A stretch of 64,000 nucleotides of DNA from Streptomyces sp. WM4235 (GTDB lineage: Bacteria > Actinomycetota > Actinomycetes > Streptomycetales > Streptomycetaceae): positions 1 to 64,000 of the forward strand of contig NZ_LGDE01000447.1 in NCBI RefSeq assembly GCF_001279725.1. Direction: 5' to 3'. The position numbers and the translations under genes were made by a program. Shown piece by piece: positions 6,883 to 15,439 of the stretch (positions within the stretch are counted from its first letter, which is position 1; the number at the start of each line of letters is the position of its first letter). The notes under the pieces were generated by a model that was given only the letters and a program-made list of their open reading frames with translations, was not told the DNA's origin and did no database searches.

Positions 6883-8466
6883 GTGTTCAACCGGACCAGA
6901 TGCCTGCAGATCACTGCGGCCCTTGCGTCCATATCCCTGCTCGCCGGATGCGGTCTGCTTTCCGACGACAGCGGCGACGACAAGAAGCGGATCGTCGTCG
7001 GTACGATGAGCCAGCCGAGCACCCTCGACCCCGCCGCGGCATGGGACGGCTCCTGGGAGCTGTACCGGAACATCTACCAGACGCTCCTGGCGTTCCCGAC
7101 GGGCTCCACCCAGCCCCAGCCGGACGCCGCCCAGGCCTGCGAGTTCACCGACTCCCGCAACGAGTCCTACCGCTGCACCCTGAAGAAGGGCCTCAAGTTC
7201 TCCAACGGGGAACCGCTGGACGCCAAGGCCGTCAAGCACTCCCTCGACCGGATCCGGACGATCAACTCCCAGGTCGGTCCGAAGGACCTCTTCGGCAGCC
7301 TGGACAAGATCGAGACCCCGGACGCGGCGACGGTCGTCTTCCACCTGAACACCCCGGACGCGACCTTCCCGTACGTCCTCGGCTCGCCGGCCGCCTCGCT
7401 CGTCCCGCCCAAGGAGTACCCGGCGGACAAGGTGCGCGAGGAGGGCAAGACGATCGGCTCCGGCCCCTACGTCCTCGACTCGTACACCGAGGGCAGCGAA
7501 GCGGTCCTCAGCCGCAACGCGAGCTACACGGGGTTCGCCAACCGTCGCAACGACGGGGTGACCATCCGTTACTTCGCGGACTCCAAGAAGCTGGTCGCGG
7601 CACTCAAGTCCAAGGAGATCGACGCCACCTACCGAGGCCTCTCCGCCGCGGAGGTCAAGGACCTGCAGACGCCCGCGTCCCACGACGCCGGCGTCCAGGT
7701 CGTCGAGAACGTCGGCGCCGAGATCCGTTACCTCGTCTTCAACCCCAAGGACCAGCAGGTCGCCAAGCTGCCGGTGCGCCAGGCCATCGCCCAGGTCATC
7801 GACCGGGGAGCGCTCGTGGCCAAGGTCTACCAGGGCACGGCCGAGCCGCTGTACTCGATGGTTCCCAAGGGCACCGTCGCCCACCGGACGCCGTTCTACG
7901 ACCTGTACGGCCACTCGGACGTCGAGAAGGCGAAGAAGATCCTCCGGGAAGCCGGGATCACCCAGAAGGTCGAGCTGACCTTCTGGTACACGACCGACCG
8001 GTACGGCCCCTCCACCGCCGAGGAGTTCACCGAGATCAAGCGGCAGCTCGAAGAGAGCGACCTCTTCAAGATCAACCTGCGTGGCCAGCCCTGGAAGGCC
8101 TTCCAGGCGGGCTACAAGAAGGGCGAGTACCCGGTCTTCGGCCGAGGCTGGTTCCCCGACTTCCCGGACCCGGACAACTTCATCGCCCCGTTCGTCGGCA
8201 AGCAGAACGCGGTCGGCACCCCGTACGAGCCCGCGCGCATCATGACCGAGCTGCTGCCCAATTCCCGCCGCGAGAGCGACCGGGCCGCCGGCGTCAAGGA
8301 GTTCGAGGAGGCCCAGCAGATCTTCGCCCAGGACGTCCGGCTGCTGCCGCTGTGGCAGGGCAAGCTGTACGTCGGCGCACGCGAGGACATCGCCGGCGCC
8401 GAGCGGGCCCTCGACCCGCAGACCGTCATGCAGATGTGGGAGTTCTACCGCAAGACCAGCTGGTAG
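6883..8466 (+). CDS. ABC transporter oligopeptide-binding lipoprotein (orphan)
   Basis: Extracytoplasmic solute-binding protein of family 5 (OppA/DppA type), 527 residues. The N-terminus has a basic start, a hydrophobic stretch and the lipobox LLAG-C at about residue 23, so it is a lipoprotein. Family landmarks include IVVGTMSQPSTLDPAAAWDG, the SNGEPLDAKAVKHSLDRI region (typical of the SBP_bac_5 signature) and IGSGPYVL. The GTG at 6883 is preferred over the GTG at 6877 because AGGAG at 6871-6875 gives a proper 7-nt spacing. No permease or ATPase gene is adjacent; a terminator precedes it and ung follows. It must pair with a transporter encoded elsewhere or act as a sensor. Confidence 0.92.
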   Translation: MFNRTRCLQITAALASISLLAGCGLLSDDSGDDKKRIVVGTMSQPSTLDPAAAWDGSWELYRNIYQTLLAFPTGSTQPQPDAAQACEFTDSRNESYRCTLKKGLKFSNGEPLDAKAVKHSLDRIRTINSQVGPKDLFGSLDKIETPDAATVVFHLNTPDATFPYVLGSPAASLVPPKEYPADKVREEGKTIGSGPYVLDSYTEGSEAVLSRNASYTGFANRRNDGVTIRYFADSKKLVAALKSKEIDATYRGLSAAEVKDLQTPASHDAGVQVVENVGAEIRYLVFNPKDQQVAKLPVRQAIAQVIDRGALVAKVYQGTAEPLYSMVPKGTVAHRTPFYDLYGHSDVEKAKKILREAGITQKVELTFWYTTDRYGPSTAEEFTEIKRQLEESDLFKINLRGQPWKAFQAGYKKGEYPVFGRGWFPDFPDPDNFIAPFVGKQNAVGTPYEPARIMTELLPNSRRESDRAAGVKEFEEAQQIFAQDVRLLPLWQGKLYVGAREDIAGAERALDPQTVMQMWEFYRKTSW

Positions 8467-8568
8467 CGGGCAGGGCGGGCAGCCGGACGACGCGTTGTCA
8501 GTGGCTCCCGGTAGGTTCTGGGCAGTTGCACCGCGCAGTTGCTCGATCCTGTACCGGAGGTTGTAGAC

Positions 8569-9246
8569 GTGACCCAGATGCTGCCCGAGTCCTGGCTCCC
8601 CGCTGTCGGCGGGGAGCTGGACCAGCCCTACTTCAAAGAGCTCACCGAGTTCGTCGAGAAGGAGCGGGCGAACGGGCCGGTCTACCCGCCCCGCGACCAG
8701 GTCTTCGCGGCCCTGGAGGCCACGCCGTTCGACAAGGTGAAGGTCCTGGTCCTCGGCCAGGACCCCTACCACGGCGCCGGCCAGGGACACGGCCTGTGCT
8801 TCTCCGTGCGGCCCGGGGTCAAGACCCCGCCCTCGCTGCGCAACATCTACAAGGAGATGAAGGAGGAGCTCGGTCTCCCCGTCCCGGACAACGGGTACCT
8901 GATGCCGTGGGCCGAGCAGGGCGTCCTGCTGCTCAACGCGGTGCTCACCGTCCGCGAGGCCGAAGCCAACTCGCACAAGGGCAAGGGTTGGGAGAAGTTC
9001 ACCGACGCGGTGATCAAGGCCGTCTCCGCGCGTCCCGACCCGGTCGTCTTCGTGCTCTGGGGCGCGTACGCCCAGAAGAAGATCCCGCTGATCGACGAGG
9101 CCCGGCACGTGATCGTCAAGGGCGCCCACCCGTCGCCGTTGTCGGCCAAGAAGTTCTTCGGATCCCGCCCCTTCACGCAGATCAACGAAGCCGTCGCCGC
9201 CCAGGGGCATGAGCCGATCGACTGGCGTATCCCGGACCTTGGCTGA
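8569..9246 (+). CDS. ung: Uracil-DNA glycosylase, family 1
   Basis: Removes uracil from DNA as the first step of base-excision repair. The 225-residue protein carries the water-activating motif GQDPYHG (catalytic Asp65), the TPPSLRNIYKEM block, LLLNAVLTV (substrate-binding Asn) and the minor-groove motif HPSPLS with the second catalytic His. All key residues are present. The GTG at 8569 follows GGAGG by 8 nt, so I prefer it to the ORF opening at 8539. It is a single gene between unrelated neighbours. Confidence 0.97.
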   Translation: MTQMLPESWLPAVGGELDQPYFKELTEFVEKERANGPVYPPRDQVFAALEATPFDKVKVLVLGQDPYHGAGQGHGLCFSVRPGVKTPPSLRNIYKEMKEELGLPVPDNGYLMPWAEQGVLLLNAVLTVREAEANSHKGKGWEKFTDAVIKAVSARPDPVVFVLWGAYAQKKIPLIDEARHVIVKGAHPSPLSAKKFFGSRPFTQINEAVAAQGHEPIDWRIPDLG

Positions 9247-9343
9247 CGCCACACCCCGCCTGGGCGTCGCAGGCGCCGCCTGCGGTTAGCGTCGTGACGA
9301 TCAGACCGGAGAGCAGGTCTGGCAGAGCCAGCCGGAGGCCGCG

Positions 9344-9892
9344 TTGACGGAGCAGCAGGAGGCGTCCGAGGACGCCGTCATGACCAGGATCGGCCAGGCC
9401 GTCATCCTGCTGCACGCCGGGGACCGCGAGGAGGCCCGCAACCGCCTGGGGGAGATCTGGTCCGAGATCGGCGAGGCGGGGCCCCCGCTCCACCGGTGCA
9501 CCCTCGCGCACTACATGGCCGACGCGCAGGACGACCCGGCCGACGAACTGGCCTGGGACCTGCGGGCACTGACCGCCGCCGACGGGCCGACCGCCGCCGA
9601 CGGTCCGACGGCGGGCCCACCGGGCGCCCGGTCCCCGCGCGGTGCCCGCGACCCGCATCCGGCGGTCCGGGTGTTCTACCCGTCGCTGCACCTCAACCTG
9701 GCCGCCGACTACGTGAAACTGCGTCGACCGGAGGCGGCCCGGGTCCACCTCGCCCGGGCCCGGGCGGCCACCGGCGCGCTCGCCGACGACGGGTACGGCG
9801 ACCGGGTCCGGGCCGCCATCGCCCGGCTGGAGCTGCGGCTCGCGACGGATCCGGGCGAGCGGCCCCGCCCCTTCCCGGAGCAGTCTCCGTAG
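9344..9892 (+). CDS. Helical-repeat (TPR-like) hypothetical protein
   Basis: A 182-residue acidic protein with no signal peptide or membrane segment. The first 75 residues (IGQAVILLHAGDREEARNRL and following) and the last 60 (LHLNLAADYVKLRRPEAARV and following) look like paired amphipathic helices of the tetratricopeptide type. Between them is a Gly/Pro/Ala-rich linker containing a duplicated TAADGP unit. The TTG start is supported by GGAGG 5 nt upstream. Function unknown; a protein-protein scaffold is the simplest guess. Confidence 0.72.
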   Translation: MTEQQEASEDAVMTRIGQAVILLHAGDREEARNRLGEIWSEIGEAGPPLHRCTLAHYMADAQDDPADELAWDLRALTAADGPTAADGPTAGPPGARSPRGARDPHPAVRVFYPSLHLNLAADYVKLRRPEAARVHLARARAATGALADDGYGDRVRAAIARLELRLATDPGERPRPFPEQSP

Positions 9893-9944
9893 GCTCCCGG
9901 GGCCCGGGAGGCGTCACGGGGTGCGGGAGGCCGTACGGGGGCCC

Positions 9945-10496
9945 TCAGCCGCCCTGGACGCCCGCGCAGATCCGGGCCTCCGGGCTGTCGGGGTGCCAGC
10001 GCCCGTGGCGACGGCCCATGGCGCACACGTCCGCCGGGCGTACCGGCAACTCCCGCATCAGCTCCCGCGGCGCCTTCGCGTCGGGCCGGGGTCGGTGCGT
10101 ACGGTCCCCCGGACGGCCGTCGCCGTGCCCCGAGGGATGCTCGCCCCGCCGGCGGGGCTCCGGGATGTCCGGGACCGGCGGCGTGGCCCGATCGGGCCCC
10201 GCGGGCGTACGAGGCGCCCTCGGCGGCTCGCCCCGGCTGCCGGTCGTCGAAGCGGTCGCGGCCGCCGGATGCCCAGGCTCCCGGGGGACCGCCCGCAGCG
10301 CCTCCAGGGCGGGCGCCTGGACGACCACCGGGAGGGCTCCCGGCCCGCCGCGCGGCACGTGCCGCGGCGGCAACCCCGCGGGGGGCACCGCCGCGGGCTG
10401 TGCCGGAGCCGGGGTCACATTCACGCAGCCGGAGACAGCCGAGACGGCACAGGCCACTCCGAGCAGTAGTTTTGTCGTGGTTCGGGTTGGATGCAC
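9945..10496 (-). CDS. Hypothetical Pro-rich lipoprotein
   Basis: A 183-residue secreted protein. From the GTG at 10496 it has a short basic segment, a hydrophobic core (KLLLGVACAVSAVSG) and a lipobox Cys at about residue 28, followed by a Pro/Ala/Arg-rich low-complexity middle. The C-terminal 45 residues (ELMRELPVRPADVCAMG and HPDSPEARICAGV) contain two Cys and look like a small ordered domain. An upstream in-frame start would put about 21 extra residues before the signal and is less likely. No recognised family. Confidence 0.65.
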   Translation of the reverse strand: MHPTRTTTKLLLGVACAVSAVSGCVNVTPAPAQPAAVPPAGLPPRHVPRGGPGALPVVVQAPALEALRAVPREPGHPAAATASTTGSRGEPPRAPRTPAGPDRATPPVPDIPEPRRRGEHPSGHGDGRPGDRTHRPRPDAKAPRELMRELPVRPADVCAMGRRHGRWHPDSPEARICAGVQGG

Positions 10497-10629
10497 TCGC
10501 GCAACTCTGCTGTGCGAGGACCCGGTTGCGAAAACCCTGGGGCGATATTGCCCCCGCACGGGTGACGACCGCCCGTCGGCGCGCCGCCGGTTGACGGCCG
10601 GAGCGCGATCCGGGCGGAGACCGGGCCCG

Positions 10630-11151
10630 CTACTCGCCCGTGGCGCCGTCGATGTGCTCGCGCAGCAGGTCCGCGTGACCGTTGTGGCGGGCGTACTCCT
10701 CGATCATGTGGGTGTACACCCAGCGCAGGCTGAACACCTCGCCCCGGCGGTGACTCTCGGGTCGCGAGACCAGATCCAGGGAACGACCCTGCACGGACTG
10801 CCGCGCCAGCTCGATCTCGGTCCGCCACACCCGCTCGGAGTCGCTCCAGGTGTCCTTGGAGGTGAACCGGAAGTCGCCGTCCACGTTGTCCGGCGTCGAG
10901 TACAGGTCGGGGAGCTCCTCGCCGAGCATGATCTCGCGGAACCAGTAGCGTTCGACCTCGGCCATGTGCCGGACGAGGCCCAACAGGCTGAGTTCGGACG
11001 GCGCGAGCGCGTTGCGGCGCAGTTGCTCGTCCCCGAGTCCCTCGCACTTCCAGGCCAATGTGGAGCGGTGGTAGTCGAGCCAGCCGTCCAACATGTCCCG
11101 CTCGTTCGCGGTGGTGGAGGGTTCGGGGCGGTGGGATCCGGAGTTGGTCAT
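10630..11151 (-). CDS. DinB-like (DUF664) protein
   Basis: A 173-residue four-helix-bundle protein of the DinB/YfiT group. His residues expected to bind a divalent metal are visible in LLGLVRHMAEVERYWF (about residue 64) and in THMIEEYARHNGHADLLREH near the C-terminus. Actinobacterial members include mycothiol-dependent enzymes, so a thiol-transferase role is possible but unproven. The ATG at 11151 is chosen over the one at 11160 because the family fold begins later and both are close. Divergent from the Gfo/Idh/MocA gene. Confidence 0.85.
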   Translation of the reverse strand: MTNSGSHRPEPSTTANERDMLDGWLDYHRSTLAWKCEGLGDEQLRRNALAPSELSLLGLVRHMAEVERYWFREIMLGEELPDLYSTPDNVDGDFRFTSKDTWSDSERVWRTEIELARQSVQGRSLDLVSRPESHRRGEVFSLRWVYTHMIEEYARHNGHADLLREHIDGATGE

Positions 11152-11235
11152 GTGCCCCATCCTCAGCGACCGCAGCCCCTGTCACCAGGGATTAAGCTGC
11201 GAGCGTCCCACAAGGAACGAACCTGGAGGCTCCCG

Positions 11236-12141
11236 GTGAAGGTTGGCGTCATCGGACTCGGCGACATCGCCCGCAAGGCGTATCTGCCCGTCCTCACCGC
11301 CCGTCCGGGAGTGGAGCTGCACCTGCAGACCCGCACCCCCGCCACGCTGGAGCGGATCGGCGCGATCCACCACGTCCCGGCCGAGCGCCGGCACACCACG
11401 CTCGACGCCCTGCTCTCCGCCGGCCTCGACGCGGCCTTCGTGCACGCCCCGACCGAGGCCCACCCGCAGATCGTGGCGCGTCTGCTGGAGGCGGGCGTGC
11501 CCACCTACGTGGACAAGCCCCTGGCCTACGAGTTCGAGGACTCGCGGCGGCTGGTCGAACTGGCCGAGGAGCGCGGGACCTCCCTCGCCGTGGGCTTCAA
11601 CCGGCGCCACGCGCCCGGGTACGCGCAGTGCGTCGACCACCCGCGCGATCTGATCGTCATGCAGAAGAACAGGGTCGGGCTGCCCGAGGACCCGAGGACG
11701 CTGGTCCTGGACGACTTCATCCACGTCGTCGACACCCTGCGGTTCCTGCTGCCCGGGGACGCCGACCACGTCGACGTCCGGGCCGTGGTGCGCGAGGGGC
11801 TGATGCACCAGGTGGTACTCCAGATGTCCGGCGAGGGGTTCACCGCCCTCGGCATCATGAACCGGCTGTCCGGGTCCACCGAGGAGATCCTGGAGGTCTC
11901 CGGACAGGACACCAAGCGGCAGGTCGTCAACCTCGCCGAGATCATCGACCACAAGGGCCAGCCGACCGTGCGCAGGCGCGGCGACTGGGTGCCGGTCGCC
12001 CGCCAGCGGGGCATCGAACAGGTGGTGGACGCCTTCCTGGAAGCCGTCGAGGCCGGCACGACGCTGAGCGCCCGGGACGCCCTCCTCACCCACGAGCTGT
12101 GTGAACGGGTGGTGCGCTCGGCTCTGGAGCAGGCTTCCTGA
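11236..12141 (+). CDS. Gfo/Idh/MocA-family oxidoreductase
   Basis: NAD(P)-dependent dehydrogenase of 301 residues. The Rossmann domain starts MKVGVIGLGDIARKAYLPVL with the GxGxxA pattern. The conserved YVDKPLAYE motif with catalytic-region Lys follows at about residue 93, and GFNRRHAP near residue 119. The C-terminal half is the alpha/beta dimerisation and substrate domain with DDFIHVVDTLRFLLPG. The GTG start is 6 nt after GGAGG. The 3' end overlaps the convergent lnt gene by 56 bp. Substrate (often a sugar or inositol) is unknown. Confidence 0.9.
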   Translation: MKVGVIGLGDIARKAYLPVLTARPGVELHLQTRTPATLERIGAIHHVPAERRHTTLDALLSAGLDAAFVHAPTEAHPQIVARLLEAGVPTYVDKPLAYEFEDSRRLVELAEERGTSLAVGFNRRHAPGYAQCVDHPRDLIVMQKNRVGLPEDPRTLVLDDFIHVVDTLRFLLPGDADHVDVRAVVREGLMHQVVLQMSGEGFTALGIMNRLSGSTEEILEVSGQDTKRQVVNLAEIIDHKGQPTVRRRGDWVPVARQRGIEQVVDAFLEAVEAGTTLSARDALLTHELCERVVRSALEQAS

Positions 12142-13630
12142 GCGAAGGCCTCCACCGGGCCGCGCAGAACGCGGCCAGAGCGGCGAGGGCCGCGCCCACC
12201 GGCCAGTCCCCGAAGCGGACGTACAGCGTCGAGCCGGTGGCCAGCGGCACGGCGTACACGTGGGCGGAGCTCGCCGAGGTGGCGAGGGACGGGCCGACCC
12301 GCTCACCGGCAGGGCCGTGCACCTCGCTGATGCCGGTGAGGGTGGCGTGCACCACCGGGCGGCCGGTCTCGGCGGCGCGCAGGGCGGCGAGCGAGGCGTG
12401 CTGGGCCGGCGCCCAGCTGTCCTGGAAGCTGCTCGTCGCGGACTGCGCGACGAGCACGGCGGCCCCGCCACGCGTCAGGTGCCGGCTCATGTCGGGGAAC
12501 GCGGACTCGAAACAGACCAGCGGACCGAGCAGCAGCCCGGGCCGGCCCGGCAGCGGCATCAGCACGGGGGAGTCGCCCCGCACCCGGTCCTCGCCCGCCG
12601 CCTTGCCCACCGAGGTGGCCCAGCCGAACAGTGACCGGGCGGGCACGTACTCGCCGAAGGGAACCAGCCGCATCTTGTCGTACCGGTCGCCGGTCGGACC
12701 CTGGGGCCCTATCAGGACGGAACTCTTGCGGATCCCGGCGCTGTCGCCCCGCCGCGCGTCCACGTTCACCAGCAGGGGAGCCCCCACCTCGGCGGACAGT
12801 GTCGTCAACCGCCGTTCCAGGTCCGGGCGGGCCTCCAGATCCGCGCCGACGCTGCTCTCGCCCCACACCACCAGGTCGGGGCGTTGGCCCGCCAGGGTCC
12901 GGGTCAGCCGCTCCCCGACGTCGAACCGGCGCTCGGCGCTGTCCGGACCGTCCGCGACGACCCCCGGCTGGACCACGGCCACGCGCAGCGCGCCGGTCGC
13001 CTCCGGGCGCGGCACCCACAGCCACACCACCCCGGTGAGCACCGCACAGCCGGTCACCCCGGCCACCGCCGGGACCCGCGCCCCGGGCACCGCCAGCAAC
13101 AGCACCAGCGCGCAGTTCACCGCCACCACCAGCAGGCTCACCAGCCACACCCCGCCCACGGAAGCGAGCAGGAGCGCCGACGGCACCTGCCACTGACTCG
13201 CCCCGAGCAGCCCCCACGGCCCGCCCAGGCCCTGCCAGGACCGGACCAACTCCGACAGCAGCCAACCCGCCGGTACGAGGACCAGCGCGGCCGCCGCACG
13301 ACCGGCGGCCGGCACCCCGCCGAGCAGTTCCCGCACCAGCAGTGCCCAGGGGACCCACAGCAGCCCCAGCAGCGCGGCCACCGCGACCAGGAACACGTGC
13401 ATGCTCGGCAGCAGCCAGTGGTGCACGGCGAAGATGAACCCGGCGCCGCCGAGCCACCCCTCCAGGGCCGCGCGCCGCCCCGTGGGGGCGGACCTCAGCA
13501 ACAGCATCCAGGGCACGAGGGCGACATAGGCGAACCACCAGAGCCCGGGCGAGGGGAAGGCGAGGGCGGGCAGCGCTCCGGCGGCGACGGCTGCCGCCGC
13601 CCGCCACCACCGGTTCGACCTCGAGATCAT
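12086..13630 (-). CDS. lnt: Apolipoprotein N-acyltransferase
   Basis: Membrane enzyme that N-acylates the lipoprotein Cys, completing triacylated lipoproteins. The 514-residue protein has about six N-terminal membrane helices (residues 10-200). A nitrilase-fold catalytic domain follows, carrying the triad Glu in VVWGESSVG, Lys in YDKMRLVPFGEYVP and Cys in LVCFESAFPD. A final helix (WPVGAALAALAAFCAARW) closes it. All three catalytic residues are present, so it should be active. It overlaps the convergent oxidoreductase gene by 56 bp at its 3' end. Substrates in this window include the binding protein and the GH3 lipoprotein. Confidence 0.93.
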   Translation of the reverse strand: MISRSNRWWRAAAAVAAGALPALAFPSPGLWWFAYVALVPWMLLLRSAPTGRRAALEGWLGGAGFIFAVHHWLLPSMHVFLVAVAALLGLLWVPWALLVRELLGGVPAAGRAAAALVLVPAGWLLSELVRSWQGLGGPWGLLGASQWQVPSALLLASVGGVWLVSLLVVAVNCALVLLLAVPGARVPAVAGVTGCAVLTGVVWLWVPRPEATGALRVAVVQPGVVADGPDSAERRFDVGERLTRTLAGQRPDLVVWGESSVGADLEARPDLERRLTTLSAEVGAPLLVNVDARRGDSAGIRKSSVLIGPQGPTGDRYDKMRLVPFGEYVPARSLFGWATSVGKAAGEDRVRGDSPVLMPLPGRPGLLLGPLVCFESAFPDMSRHLTRGGAAVLVAQSATSSFQDSWAPAQHASLAALRAAETGRPVVHATLTGISEVHGPAGERVGPSLATSASSAHVYAVPLATGSTLYVRFGDWPVGAALAALAAFCAARWRPSLRKPAPEPSAPPVHTARG

Positions 13631-13684
13631 GACGCGCCTCCGCCTCCAGTGTGGAACGGCCGGGCCGGATCAGCCCGGCCAGGG

Positions 13685-14152
13685 CTACGCGGACAGGTGC
13701 CGCCACTTCTCGTGCACGGTGACCGAGGTGAGCCGCCAGCCGTCCGCGGTCCGGGCCAGCGCGAACGCGTACCGCCCGGCGGCGACGAAATTGGGGGAGG
13801 TGAGCGTCCCGTCGAACTCCTCCCCGGCCAGCCGCATCGGGTTGAGGAAGTCCGCCCGCACCCGCGCCGAGTCCCCGGGCGAACCGCCCAGGTCCTCCAG
13901 CCGGATCAGCCGGTTGACGATCAGGTGCTGGCGCACCGGGAACAGCAGCATCGTCCGCGCGAGCCATTCGGCCACCTCGCCGGCGGGCCCCTCCACCCCG
14001 CCGGCCGAGCTGTAGTCGGCCCGCCCGGTCGGTGTGAACAGGGCGCGGTAGGCGTCCCAGTCACCGTCGTCGACGGCTGCCGCGTACCCCGAGACCACCT
14101 CGTCGATGGCCAGCCTGTCCATTACCGTCCCGAGGTCCACACGCTGCGTCAT
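13685..14152 (-). CDS. NTF2-like / SnoaL-like fold protein
   Basis: A 155-residue alpha+beta-cone protein. The opening DRLAIDEVVSGYAAAVDDGD followed by WDAYRALFTPTGRADY is the classic signature of the SnoaL-like/nuclear transport factor 2 family with its putative active-site Asp. The C-terminal strand block RTADGWRLTSVTV is also typical. Members include polyketide cyclases, dehydratases and ring-hydroxylating enzyme subunits, but no pathway genes surround it. Catalytic role unknown. It lies 54 bp upstream of lnt on the same strand, possibly co-transcribed. Confidence 0.85.
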   Translation of the reverse strand: MTQRVDLGTVMDRLAIDEVVSGYAAAVDDGDWDAYRALFTPTGRADYSSAGGVEGPAGEVAEWLARTMLLFPVRQHLIVNRLIRLEDLGGSPGDSARVRADFLNPMRLAGEEFDGTLTSPNFVAAGRYAFALARTADGWRLTSVTVHEKWRHLSA

Positions 14153-14221
14153 CGGGACAGTCTGGGGGCGTACGCCCGCGAGGCCAAGGGGCGTGCGCGG
14201 ACCGGGCCCCCACGCACGCGA

Positions 14222-14398
14222 TCAATGACCGGAATGAGCCTCCCGCGGTCGGACCACGACCAGGAACGCGTCACTGTCCAGGTCCATCACGACCTCGGCC
14301 GGCACGCCCTCGCGCAATCGCTGCGCCGCGTACTCCTCGGCGGGCCAGCTTCCCCGCGGACTTCCGGCCGGAAAACGCTCCAACACCACACGACCCAT
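14222..14398 (-). CDS. Small conserved-type protein, 58 residues
   Basis: Short gene starting MGRVVLERFPAGSPRGSW and continuing PAEEYAAQRLREGVPAEVV, ending VVVRPREAHSGH. Codon third positions are strongly G/C, as in neighbouring genes. The product is soluble, with a probable amphipathic helix around residues 20-30 and a beta strand (DAFLVVV). It has no Cys or signal peptide. It lies between uppP and the NTF2-like gene on the same strand but is separated from uppP by a hairpin. I do not recognise a family with certainty. Confidence 0.6.
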   Translation of the reverse strand: MGRVVLERFPAGSPRGSWPAEEYAAQRLREGVPAEVVMDLDSDAFLVVVRPREAHSGH

Positions 14399-14447
14399 GG
14401 GACACCCCCTGCTGCTTGCCTTCAGGTCTCTTCAGGCACAACGACGC

Positions 14448-14481
14448 GGAAGCCGCCCGGGAACGTTCCCGAGCGGCCTCC
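14448..14481 (-). terminator. Long hairpin downstream of uppP
   Basis: A 16-position stem with two mismatches and a 2-nt centre starts 31 nt after the uppP stop codon. Core arms are GCCGC/GCGGC and CGGGAA/TTCCCG. It likely ends the TVP38-uppP transcript. Confidence 0.7.
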
Positions 14482-14512
14482 GGTTCACGCGAAGCGGTGA
14501 GCGTGCCGCGCG

Positions 14513-15391
14513 CTACGAGCCGGACTCGCCCGCGTGCGGGCTCAGCACGTCCGTGCCGATCAGCGCGAACAGCAGGATGCCCAGGGCGATCCGGTAGATC
14601 ACGAACGGCATGAAGCTCTTGGTGGAGATGAACTTCATGAACCAGGCGATCACGACGTAGCCCACGAAGAATGCGATGACCGTCGCGAAGATCGTCGGAC
14701 CCCAGGAGATGTGCCCCGGGGTCTCCATCACGTCCTTGATCTCGAACGCCCCGGAGGCCAGCACGGCCGGGATGGCGAGAAGGAAGGAGTAGCGGGCCGC
14801 CGCCTCGCGCGTGAAGCCCAGGAGCAGACCGCCGGAGATCGTCGCGCCGGAACGCGAGACGCCGGGGATCAGGGCCATCGCCTGGCAGACACCGAAGATC
14901 AGACCGTCCTTGACGCCCAGCTCCTGGAGCGTCTTGCGCGCCTTGACGACACGGTGCTTCCCGCCCTGCTCGTCGCGCGAGGCCAGCCAGTCGGCATAGC
15001 CGAGCACGATGCCCATCACGATCAGGGTGGTGGCGGTCAGTCGCAGGTCGCGGGCCGGACCCACGATCGCGTCCTTGAAGACGAGGCCGAGGACACCGAT
15101 CGGAATCGATCCGACGATCACCAGCCAGCCCATCTTCGCGTCCTGCTCGGAGCGGAGGGCCTTGGTGTAGAGGGAACGGAACCACGTGGAGATGATCCGC
15201 GCGATGTCCTTGCGGAAGTAGATCAGAACGGCGGCCTCGGTGCCGATCTGGGTGATGGCGGTGAAGGCCGCCCCCGGGTCGTGCCAGCCGGCGAAAGCCG
15301 CGGTCAGCCTGAGGTGGGCACTGGAGGAGATCGGGAGGAACTCCGTAAGCCCCTGGACGAGACCGAGGATTAGGGATTCGAACCAGCTCAT
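14513..15391 (-). CDS. uppP: Undecaprenyl-diphosphatase (UppP/BacA)
   Basis: Integral membrane phosphatase that recycles undecaprenyl pyrophosphate for peptidoglycan and other envelope polymers; overproduction gives bacitracin resistance in other bacteria. The 292-residue protein has the family motif LILGLVQGLTEFLPISSSAH at its N-terminus, with the catalytic Glu and Ser residues. The second motif PGVSRSGATI is near residue 180, with the essential Arg. About eight hydrophobic segments are visible. A TVP38-family gene lies 48 bp upstream on the same strand. The start codon region includes a rare CTA codon. Confidence 0.96.
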   Translation of the reverse strand: MSWFESLILGLVQGLTEFLPISSSAHLRLTAAFAGWHDPGAAFTAITQIGTEAAVLIYFRKDIARIISTWFRSLYTKALRSEQDAKMGWLVIVGSIPIGVLGLVFKDAIVGPARDLRLTATTLIVMGIVLGYADWLASRDEQGGKHRVVKARKTLQELGVKDGLIFGVCQAMALIPGVSRSGATISGGLLLGFTREAAARYSFLLAIPAVLASGAFEIKDVMETPGHISWGPTIFATVIAFFVGYVVIAWFMKFISTKSFMPFVIYRIALGILLFALIGTDVLSPHAGESGS

Positions 15392-15439
15392 GTCGGGGTG
15401 CGCTCGTCCTTGTGATCGTCGGGCAGTTCGGGTCCGATG

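Noticed and set aside
8495..8517. TTGTCA and TAGGTT as the ung promoter
   Set aside because: The spacer is only 11 nt, too short for a standard promoter.
12303..13967. Long alternate-frame ORFs over lnt and its upstream gene
   Set aside because: They are Arg/Gly/Ala/Pro-rich shadows of the lnt frame, which has the full catalytic triad and membrane helices.
15374..15384. A tRNA T-arm-like sequence (GGTTCGAATCC on the minus strand)
   Set aside because: It encodes the start of UppP (Trp-Phe-Glu-Ser) and no acceptor or anticodon stem can be folded around it.
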